Assembly (NCBI GenBank): GCA_947630775.1
Contig: CANRIY010000050.1
Location: 1-10,757, forward strand
Direction of reading: 5' to 3'
Length of the DNA stretch: 10,757 bases
From: an uncultured Clostridia bacterium
GTDB lineage: Bacteria; Bacillota; Clostridia; Christensenellales; Borkfalkiaceae
How positions within the stretch are numbered: position 1 is the stretch's first letter; each line of letters starts with the position of its first letter. Below the pieces are notes generated by a model that saw nothing but the letters and a program-made list of their open reading frames with translations, was not told the origin of the DNA and did not search any database. The position numbers and the translations under genes were made by a program. Positions 1 through 5,800 of this stretch are shown here, piece by piece.

Positions 1-336
1 GCCCCCCCGTACGGCTTCTCCGTGGAGGAGCTTCCGCGCGGGAGCGGGGCGAATCGGGAGAAAGGGGGGCTCTATGTCGACCTCGACGCCTTCCCCGCGG
101 GCTGCGTTGTCCGTACGAGAAGGGAGGGGGACGAAATTACCCCATACCATGCCCGCAAGGTATCCATGAAAAAATTTTTGACGAATCGGAAGATCCCCGC
201 ACGGCTCTCCCATCGGCTTCCCCTGATCGCAAGGGGGAGCGAGGTGCTTGCCGTCGTCGGCGTAGAGATCGCCGACAGCGTGAAGATCACCGAATATACG
301 GTGCGCGCGGGCAGGATAGATACCGCGTCATCCTAA
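1..336 (+). CDS. tilS: tRNA(Ile)-lysidine synthetase, C-terminal part (5' end outside window)
   Basis: The frame is open from the first base and ends in TAA at 334-336, so this is the last 111 codons of a longer gene. TilS uses ATP and lysine to convert cytidine 34 of the CAU-anticodon isoleucine tRNA to lysidine, so that the tRNA reads AUA instead of AUG; it acts in the cytosol and is normally essential. The visible part matches the small C-terminal TilS domain. It has a VRTRREGDEI stretch, then a basic KKFLTNRKIPARLSHRLPL segment (the family pattern is a basic kkff...kiP..R..lPl), then a hydrophobic VLAVVGVEIADSVKIT strand pair. The N-terminal catalytic PP-loop domain lies outside the window and cannot be checked. 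hpt follows on the same strand, the usual order in Bacillota, but about 750 bases away instead of directly adjacent. No poly-T terminator follows the stop. The identification rests on family pattern recognition. Confidence 0.88.
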   Translation, partial: APPYGFSVEELPRGSGANREKGGLYVDLDAFPAGCVVRTRREGDEITPYHARKVSMKKFLTNRKIPARLSHRLPLIARGSEVLAVVGVEIADSVKITEYTVRAGRIDTASS

Positions 337-461
337 GCCGCGGGCATTCCTAATTCGTCATACTGCCCCGCGCGCACGTTCTTTTTGTTGTCGAAGCGCG
401 GCACGAGCGCCGCTTTTGGCGCGAAGTAGCTGCCGCTGACAAAAGCGGCGTGTCGAAGCAT
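333..461 (-). CDS. Possible 42-residue small protein or repeat-borne reading frame
   Basis: On the minus strand an ATG (complement of 459-461) opens a 42-codon frame that ends in TAG (complement of 333-335), overlapping the tilS stop codon tail to tail. The residues look more protein-like than those of the neighbouring junk frames: FVSGSYFAPKAALVPRFDN is followed by a polar QYDELGMPAA terminus. There is no transmembrane segment. An AAGG lies only two bases before the ATG, too close for a good ribosome binding site. The frame stays open upstream to about 637, so it could also be the C-terminal tail of a decayed gene. It begins inside the inverted repeat at 451-493, so a translation of mobile repeat DNA is an equally good explanation. 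I do not recognise a family. Low confidence that it is a real gene. Confidence 0.25.
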   Translation of the reverse strand: MLRHAAFVSGSYFAPKAALVPRFDNKKNVRAGQYDELGMPAA

Positions 462-493
462 CACCTTATTTATAATACGGTGACCCTTCGACA
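451..493. repeat. Long symmetric inverted repeat with AT-rich loop
   Basis: TGTCGAAG (451-458) pairs with CTTCGACA (486-493), and TCACC (461-465) pairs with GGTGA (479-483), with symmetric 2x2 internal mismatches between the two stems. The loop is AT-rich, and TTAT/ATAA within it can pair further. The high AT content stands out from the GC-rich flanks. Immediately to the right are a GCCGC/GCGGC hairpin (495-499 with 507-511) and a 12-base direct repeat, CTCAGGGTGACG, at 514-525 and 538-549. This resembles one end of a miniature inverted-repeat element related to the one at 10650-10755. Confidence 0.8.
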
Positions 494-579
494 AGCCGCA
501 AAGGTAGCGGCGGCTCAGGGTGACGATTGGGAATGCTCTCAGGGTGACGCGGGGGCGGGGCGCCGAGATTGCCCACTTG

Positions 580-1055
580 CTTCCCCTTGTAGGGGAAGTA
601 CCCGCGTAGCGGGGGATAGGGTTTCTAAAAACCCCTCAGTCACCTTGCGGTGACAGCTCCCCTGAGAGGGGAGCCAAGGTGGGGCTGCGGTGACATCCCG
701 CCAAAGCCCTACCCCCTATGGGGGGAGGGTGGCACGGCGCAAGCCGTGACGGATGGGGGGGATAAGGTAAATGGGGACAACCCCCACCTGACGCGCTTCG
801 CGCGCCGCCCGCCCCCTTCAAAGGGGGCAGGTTCCCCCCACCACCGCCTGCGGCGGAGCCGTCTCATGCGGGTAGAGACCCGCATTCGGTCACCGTTCGC
901 GCGAGATAATGCGCTCACTCATGTCGCAACGCGCCAAAGATTATCAATCCTTGGCAGAACGCGTTGCTCCACCCCCAAGGGGGAGGCCTTGAGTGCACGT
1001 TCTCCCAAGGGGGAGCCGAGGGAAACGGGCGCGCCGAGGGGCAGGGGAGCCAAGG
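580..1055. repeat. Mosaic of consecutive short hairpins (REP/MITE-like intergenic block)
   Basis: This gene-free stretch holds at least twelve short inverted repeats in succession. Arms I checked base by base are: 580-587/591-598; 601-605/609-613; 619-624/629-634; 639-644/649-654; 656-663/667-674; 712-716/721-725; 733-738/743-748 (GCAA loop); 792-796/800-804; 811-817/822-828; 844-848/852-856; 866-873/878-885; and 1002-1006/1011-1015. A longer bulged stem pairs 926-932 with 961-967 and 933-937 with 951-955. GGGGAGCCAAGG occurs twice, at 668-679 and 1044-1055. Overlapping frames in this block give low-complexity Pro/Arg/Gly-rich peptides without domains or usable ribosome binding sites, so I call no gene. 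From general knowledge, similar strings (paired CTCCCC/GGGGAG hairpins followed by CCAAGG) are scattered between genes in many Clostridia. I see no transposase. Confidence 0.85.
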
Positions 1056-1070
1056 ACAGAGAAAGACACC

Positions 1071-1076
1071 AAGGAG
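1071..1076 (+). promoter_or_regulatory. Ribosome binding site fixing the hpt start
   Basis: AAGGAG six bases before the ATG at 1083. It lies just past the last repeat motif (1044-1055) and favours the 179-residue Hpt over the longer GTG-initiated frame. Confidence 0.85.
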
Positions 1077-1082
1077 CGGATC

Positions 1083-1622
1083 ATGCATCAGGATTGTGAG
1101 AGAGTACTCATTACGGAAGAAGAACTTCGCCGCCGCGTGGAGGAGATCGCGCGCGCCGTCAACGGGCGTTATCAAGGCGGAACCCCGATCGTCGTCGGGA
1201 TCTTGAAGGGGAGCATCATCTTTTTTGCGGATTTTATCCGTCATCTCGAGATCCCCATACGGCTGGACTTCATGTCCGTTTCCTCCTATGGGGAGGGGGC
1301 GGCCTCGTCGGGAAAGCTCAGGATCCGAAAGGACCTTGACAGTGACGTCAGCGGCAGGGACGTCATTCTCGTCGAGGACATCATCGACAGCGGGTTTACG
1401 CTCGCAAACCTCAAAAAGCTGTTTGAAGAGCGCGGTGCACGCTCCGTGTGCATTGTCACCCTGCTCAATAAAAAGGATCGGCGGGAGTATGACGTTTTCC
1501 CCGATTTCAACTGCTTCGATATCGAAAACGAGTTTGTCGTGGGGTACGGGCTGGACTATGACGAACGGTACAGGAATCTGCCCTACATCGGGATCCTCAA
1601 ACGGGAAATTTACGAAACATAA
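1083..1622 (+). CDS. hpt: Hypoxanthine (guanine) phosphoribosyltransferase
   Basis: This cytosolic purine salvage enzyme joins hypoxanthine or guanine to PRPP, giving IMP or GMP and pyrophosphate. The product is 179 residues, the normal bacterial length. The decisive motif is the PRPP-binding segment VEDIIDSGFTL at residues 97-107. E98 and D99 are the expected acidic pair, and D102 matches the catalytic base of the family. The ILKGS loop (40-44) binds pyrophosphate. The SVSSYGEG stretch is the flexible loop that closes over the active site. The C-terminal VVGYGLDYDERYRNLPYIG is highly typical of Hpt. I chose the ATG at 1083 because AAGGAG (1071-1076) lies six bases upstream. The frame extends further up to a GTG at 993, but that part is repeat DNA and unlike the family. 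No convincing promoter is visible directly upstream, so transcription may come through from tilS or from within the repeat block. The ftsH gene that often follows hpt is absent. Confidence 0.96.
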   Translation: MHQDCERVLITEEELRRRVEEIARAVNGRYQGGTPIVVGILKGSIIFFADFIRHLEIPIRLDFMSVSSYGEGAASSGKLRIRKDLDSDVSGRDVILVEDIIDSGFTLANLKKLFEERGARSVCIVTLLNKKDRREYDVFPDFNCFDIENEFVVGYGLDYDERYRNLPYIGILKREIYET

Positions 1623-1626
1623 AAAG

Positions 1627-1655
1627 AACCGCAGGTCGCAAAGGCCTGCGGTTTT
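1627..1655. terminator. Bidirectional intrinsic terminator between hpt and the lipoprotein gene
   Basis: AACCGCAGG (1627-1635) pairs perfectly with CCTGCGGTT (1645-1653) around a nine-base loop. TTTT follows on the plus strand (1652-1655). The A run at 1621-1625 provides a T run on the minus strand. It starts five bases after the hpt stop and lies 14 bases from the end of the convergent lipoprotein gene, so it can serve both transcripts. Confidence 0.88.
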
Positions 1656-1668
1656 CTCATCAAATGAG

Positions 1669-2643
1669 TTATTTATCGTTGAATGTCGCCTCTTTCAGCG
1701 TGTACGTAAGGGTCCCGAGCGATTGGATGATGGGGCTTTCGAAGGAGATAAGCACGTTGCGGAAGCGGTTTTCGCTGTCGCTCGTCTTGGCGGCGTAGAC
1801 GAAGGTCCGTGTGGGACCGGGGTTGGAGGTGTTGTAGCTAAGTTCGATATGCGCCGTCGGGATGGTCTCATTGATCGTTTCGCCGTTGATGGAGAAGGAG
1901 ACCGTTTCCTGTTCGGCGGAGGGGGATGAGCCGCTCACGCTGAGGCAGCGGTTCGTCTGCGGGTCGATCGTGTTGAAGGTGATGGGCGTCGAGGAAGTAT
2001 AATCGATCCCGCGGAGGGCGAAGGCGATCTCCTCGTTATCGAGAAAAGTCCCGTCCGTTTCAAGTTCTATGGTATCTTGCGTCTTGCCCTTGTTTTCCTC
2101 GGGCGCGGCGATGTCCATCGTGTACTCCGCGGAGCTTCTGTCCTCGGAATAGGCTACGGTGTAAGTGTAGTCGAACGTCCGCGTGAGGTTTTCCGTCGTG
2201 GGTTCCACCGCGGGGACCGTCGAATGGACGTATTTTTCGCTCTTGAGCGGCTGAAGAGAGGCGCCCGCGCTCAAAAACCAGACGTCGGAGATCATGGAGT
2301 CTTCGAACGCTTCCTCTGCCTCGTTCTTATAGAAATACCGCCCCGTGAGGGAAAGTTCGGTGTGCAGGTGGTAGGCGGCGTACGTCTTTCCGTTCAGGGA
2401 GAAGGTAGGATCGTCGGTGAGGGTCGTTTCGTAGGTGCCCGTATCGTACTCCACGGCATAATCGCCGCCATTGCTCTTGAAAGTGACGTCGTAGACGAGA
2501 TGTTCATACGTCCCCGTAAGGTTCTCGCTCGTCGTCTTTGCATACCAGTTGGGGGAAAAGGAGAGCGCGACCGTTCCGCCGCAACCCGCAAGGAGCGCGA
2601 GCGGCGCGAGGGCGAAGAGGGAAAAGAAGCGTTTGGGTTTCAT
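1669..2643 (-). CDS. Uncharacterised beta-rich lipoprotein with an internal duplication
   Basis: The product is a 324-residue secreted lipoprotein of unknown function. It starts with a basic n-region (MKPKRF), a hydrophobic stretch and the lipobox LAGC with the lipidated cysteine at residue 21, so it should be anchored on the outer face of the cytoplasmic membrane. The mature part is rich in Thr, Ser, Tyr and alternating hydrophobic residues, suggesting beta strands; no catalytic motif was recognised. Two halves resemble each other: TSENLTGTYE (38-47) with TTENLTRTFD (149-158), each followed by a Y/F-rich strand, and DPTF (78-81) with DGTF (198-201). The frame is open much further upstream, but the ATG at 2643 is set by GGAGG (complement of 2649-2653) five bases before it and by the signal peptide starting there. 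It has its own promoter, diverges from addB and converges on hpt, so it is probably monocistronic. Confidence 0.88.
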   Translation of the reverse strand: MKPKRFFSLFALAPLALLAGCGGTVALSFSPNWYAKTTSENLTGTYEHLVYDVTFKSNGGDYAVEYDTGTYETTLTDDPTFSLNGKTYAAYHLHTELSLTGRYFYKNEAEEAFEDSMISDVWFLSAGASLQPLKSEKYVHSTVPAVEPTTENLTRTFDYTYTVAYSEDRSSAEYTMDIAAPEENKGKTQDTIELETDGTFLDNEEIAFALRGIDYTSSTPITFNTIDPQTNRCLSVSGSSPSAEQETVSFSINGETINETIPTAHIELSYNTSNPGPTRTFVYAAKTSDSENRFRNVLISFESPIIQSLGTLTYTLKEATFNDK

Positions 2644-2676
2644 GTTTGCCTCCGTGGATTTACGTCGTTGAAAAAC

Positions 2677-2705
2677 ATTATACCACATTTTTTTGCGTTT
2701 GTAAA
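2677..2705 (-). promoter_or_regulatory. Sigma-A type promoter for the lipoprotein gene
   Basis: On the minus strand, TTTACA (complement of 2700-2705; five of six matches to the -35 consensus) is followed after exactly 17 bases by a perfect TATAAT (complement of 2677-2682). Transcription should begin near 2670, leaving a leader of about 27 bases that contains the GGAGG ribosome binding site. Confidence 0.85.
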
Positions 2706-2744
2706 AATAAATCGGTGAAATATCCCGAAAAATTCCGAAAAGTA

Positions 2745-2753
2745 TGCTATAAT
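2745..2753 (+). promoter_or_regulatory. Extended -10 promoter for addBA
   Basis: TGC followed directly by a perfect TATAAT (2748-2753) forms an extended -10 element about 24 bases before the addB ATG. No good -35 hexamer is seen at the right distance, which is common for TGn-type promoters. It is divergent from the lipoprotein promoter; the two -10 boxes are about 65 bases apart, so regulation could be shared. I see no clear operator palindrome between them. Confidence 0.75.
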
Positions 2754-2776
2754 AAAAGAAAAATTGCGAGGAACCT

Positions 2777-5700
2777 ATGACAAAGATCATCGGCGCCCCG
2801 ACCTTGGACGATGCGCTCGAAGAACTCAGCGTGCAGGTCGTCGGATCGGAGCGGACGGGAAGAAGGTGCGTCGTCTTCTGTGAAGATAAACTGACGCTGC
2901 TTGCGGAGCGCGCCGTCGTGCGGAACACGGGCGGCACCTTTTTGAGCGAAGTGACGACGTTCGCACGCTTTCTTTCGGGCGAGCGCGCCGTCCTCTCCAA
3001 ACAGGGCTCCGTCATGGCGATCTCTTCCATCCTCCGCGCCGAGGAGGGAAATCTTCATTGCTTCAAAAAGAATGCCGCGCAGGTCGTCTACGAGACGATC
3101 GCCCAGCTGCTCTCCTCCCGCGCGGATGCCGAACTTCTCAAAAAGAGCGCGGAGGAGACGGACGGCATGCTCCGCCATAAACTTTGCGATTTGGCGCTCG
3201 TCCTCGAAAAGTACGACGCCTTCCTCAAAGAAAAGGGCCTGCTCGACGAAAACGGCTATCTTGCCCTTCTTCCCGCGCGGATCAACGAAAAACTCAGGGG
3301 GGCGGACGTCATCTTCTTCGCCTTTCCTTCCTTTACGAAACAGGCGCTCGAGGGGGTCCGCGCCGCCTTATGTTCCGCTGAGAACGTGACGGGGATCTTC
3401 CTTGCGGGCAGGGGCGCCGCCTACACCAACGAGGCGGCAAGCGCGTTCCGCCGCATCGCGGAGGAGACGGGAACGGCCGAAGTCCGCATGCGGAAGAGTT
3501 CTCTCACGGGGGACGCCCTCGCGCTCTCGGAGGGGCTCTTCGACCCCGCCGTCTACGGCAAAGAGAGAAAAACGCCGCAGCATATCCGCATTTTCCGCGC
3601 CGCCGACGAGGCGGATGAGATGAATACCGTCTGCGCGCAGATCTGCCGTCTTGTGCGGGAAGAGGGGCTGCGCTTCCGCGATATCGCCGTACTGCTTCCC
3701 GACAGCGGTCGGCTGCAAAGCGCCGAGCGGGCGCTCGCGGGGTACAAAATTCCCTTCTTTTCGGACAGAAAACGCCCCTTCTCAGAACATCCCTTCTGCG
3801 CCTTTGTGCTTTCGCTCCTCGCCTGTGCGCACGACGGCGGGCTGCCCGAGTCGGTGGATGCGGCGGCGGCGAATGTCTATTTCGGCGAAGCGGACGAATA
3901 CCGCAACTATCTTCTCAAATACGGAGGTTACCGCGGCGGCGTTCACCGCGAGATCAAGACGGGGGAACCCGTCAAGCATTTTTGCTATGAAACGCTCGTG
4001 CGCGCCCGCGAGAGGATGAAGGCGCTTTTGGGCCTCTTCCCGCGCGAGGGGAAGGGGAAGAAATATACCGACGCGATCCGCGCCTGTTACGACCTTGTCG
4101 GCGGAAAGGAGCGCACCGAAAAGCTCATGGAGAATTTCGCGGGCGCCGAGCGGGAATTTCTCGATCTTTCTCCGCTCGGGGGGGTGCTCTCCGAGATCGA
4201 CTCTCTCGCCGCCGAAGAGCGGTTTTCCGCCTTTGAGTTCTCTACCATGCTCAAAAGCGGGCTGGACGCGCTCGAAATTGCCATGATCCCGCAGTCCGCG
4301 GACGCCGTGTTTTTGGGGGAAGCGGGCAAGAGCATGTTCGAGCGCGTTCCCGTGCTCTTCTGCCTCGGCATGGACGATTCCGTCCCGCATACCGCAGACG
4401 ATACCGCCGTGATTTCGGACGGCGAGATCAAACGGCTCAAGAGCCTGTCGCTCGAGATCGAGCCCGCGATCGCCGTCGTCAACGCACGGGCGAGGGAGAG
4501 TTTATTTTTGAACCTCTGCGCCTTTTCGGGGGAGCTCTATGCGGGCTGCCCTTACCGCGTCAAGGGGGAGGAAGCGCGCCGCGGTACGGCGTTTCTCGAC
4601 TTGGAACGGATGTTTTATCCCATACCCATGCCCGAGAACTACCCTTACGACAGCTGTGAAAGAACCCCCGCGCTCAAAAAACTTTCAAGGCTGCGGGAGG
4701 ATGTCGAAGCGGGCAGGGAGAGCCCCGAGCGGTTTTCCTCGCTCTACCAAGCCCTTGTGTCGCGCGGCGAGCGGGAGACGGCGGACAGAATGCTCGGCGG
4801 CGGGCAAAAGGGCGCCGTGGGGGAACTTTCCGACCTGCTCTTTGCGGGGGAGATCTCGCCGACCCTGCTCGAAAGCTACTTTACCTGCCCCTATGCGGGG
4901 TTTGCGTCGCGCGGGCTCCGTCTGCGCGAGCGGGAAGAGCGGAGCGTCCTCGATACGGACACAGGGACCTTTGTCCATACCGTTCTGGAACGCCTCGCCC
5001 CCCGCTTCAACGAAATTTCGACCGAAGAGGAGTGCCGAAGCGTCGCCTGTGACGTTGCAAGAGAGCTCCTTTCTACGCCGCGCTACGCCCCCCTTTCGGA
5101 CACGGGTGCGGGCGTTTATACGGCGGAGCGGCTGATCCGCGAGTGCGGCGAGGTGACGGCGGCATGTTACCGCCAGCTCGTCAATTCGCGCTTCCGCGTG
5201 CTCGATACCGAGAAAAAAGTCGATCTGCCTCTTCTGACGCTCAGCGGGCGGGCGGACCGCATCGACGCCGCCGACGGCTTCGTCCGCGTCATCGACTACA
5301 AGACGGGCGCCATCGACGACACGGCGACCGCCTACTATACTGGAAGAAAGTTACAGCTCGAGCTCTATCTTCTCGCCGTCTCAGGAGAACAGACCCCTGC
5401 GGGCGCCTTCTACTTCCCCGCGCAGGAAAATTTCTCGGAAGCCCCAGAGGACCGATACCGTATGAAGGGGTTCTTCATGAAAGAGGACGACGTTCTCACC
5501 CGCATGGACACCCTTCGGACGGAGGGCAAGAGCGCCTTCTACGACGGCGGGGGAAGATCGGAAAAGGGACTTCCCAAGGGCGAATTCGAGGATTTCCTCG
5601 GCTATTCCCTTCTCGTCTCCGACCAGGCGGTGCGGGAGATGAAGGCGGGGAATATTTCTCCCTCGCCCTACGGCGAGGCATGCTCGTACTGTAAATTCAA

Positions 5701-5800
5701 GGGCATGTGCGGATTTTCGGGGAGCGTGCGCAAGGAGAGCGCCGTGAGCCCCGCGGAGATCGTCAGGATCGTCAGGCGCGAAAGGGGGGAAGAAGAATGA
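2777..5800 (+). CDS. addB: AddB subunit of the AddAB helicase-nuclease (no Walker A motif)
   Basis: AddB pairs with AddA to unwind and resect double-strand DNA ends up to a Chi site and prepare the 3' strand for RecA. The 1007-residue product is shorter than the roughly 1160 residues of B. subtilis AddB. The C-terminal RecB-type nuclease is complete: H734 in GTFVHTVLE, D827 in GRADRID, and D840 with K842 in VIDYKTG. The four cysteines of the iron-sulfur staple are present: C704 (YFTCPY), then C969, C972 and C978 in CxxCx5C spacing. Middle segments such as FRDIAVLLPDSG and YKIPFFSDRK match the inactive helicase core of the family. The N-terminus, where B. subtilis AddB has a GxxGxGKT loop, reads MTKIIGAPTLDDALEEL, so ATP binding there is lost. 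RexB is the alternative name for related subunits, but the Fe-S cysteines favour AddB. The start has a GAGGA site at 2768-2772. It overlaps addA by four bases. Confidence 0.93.
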   Translation: MTKIIGAPTLDDALEELSVQVVGSERTGRRCVVFCEDKLTLLAERAVVRNTGGTFLSEVTTFARFLSGERAVLSKQGSVMAISSILRAEEGNLHCFKKNAAQVVYETIAQLLSSRADAELLKKSAEETDGMLRHKLCDLALVLEKYDAFLKEKGLLDENGYLALLPARINEKLRGADVIFFAFPSFTKQALEGVRAALCSAENVTGIFLAGRGAAYTNEAASAFRRIAEETGTAEVRMRKSSLTGDALALSEGLFDPAVYGKERKTPQHIRIFRAADEADEMNTVCAQICRLVREEGLRFRDIAVLLPDSGRLQSAERALAGYKIPFFSDRKRPFSEHPFCAFVLSLLACAHDGGLPESVDAAAANVYFGEADEYRNYLLKYGGYRGGVHREIKTGEPVKHFCYETLVRARERMKALLGLFPREGKGKKYTDAIRACYDLVGGKERTEKLMENFAGAEREFLDLSPLGGVLSEIDSLAAEERFSAFEFSTMLKSGLDALEIAMIPQSADAVFLGEAGKSMFERVPVLFCLGMDDSVPHTADDTAVISDGEIKRLKSLSLEIEPAIAVVNARARESLFLNLCAFSGELYAGCPYRVKGEEARRGTAFLDLERMFYPIPMPENYPYDSCERTPALKKLSRLREDVEAGRESPERFSSLYQALVSRGERETADRMLGGGQKGAVGELSDLLFAGEISPTLLESYFTCPYAGFASRGLRLREREERSVLDTDTGTFVHTVLERLAPRFNEISTEEECRSVACDVARELLSTPRYAPLSDTGAGVYTAERLIRECGEVTAACYRQLVNSRFRVLDTEKKVDLPLLTLSGRADRIDAADGFVRVIDYKTGAIDDTATAYYTGRKLQLELYLLAVSGEQTPAGAFYFPAQENFSEAPEDRYRMKGFFMKEDDVLTRMDTLRTEGKSAFYDGGGRSEKGLPKGEFEDFLGYSLLVSDQAVREMKAGNISPSPYGEACSYCKFKGMCGFSGSVRKESAVSPAEIVRIVRRERGEEE

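Noticed and set aside
885..910. Possible hpt promoter using GATAAT at 905-910
   Set aside because: There is no acceptable -35 hexamer at 16-18 bases, and the site lies between repeat hairpins; too weak to annotate.
580..1055. CRISPR array
   Set aside because: The repeated units are hairpins of differing sequence without constant repeat length or regular spacers, and no cas genes are present.
993..1082. Upstream GTG-initiated extension of hpt
   Set aside because: The extra 30 residues are encoded by hairpin repeat DNA, do not resemble the Hpt family, and lack a ribosome binding site, whereas AAGGAG precedes the ATG at 1083.
650..1099. A 149-codon plus-strand frame in the repeat block
   Set aside because: It is made of translated hairpins rich in Arg, Pro and Gly, with no ribosome binding site.
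2644..3030. N-terminal extension of the lipoprotein frame into addB
   Set aside because: It runs antisense through the addB start and both promoters. The lipoprotein signal peptide, GGAGG site and promoter all place the start at 2643.
5707..5796. Longer AddA start inside addB
   Set aside because: The added residues are a shadow of the addB C-terminus. The ATGA overlap, ribosome binding site and conserved LTEEQ start favour 5797.
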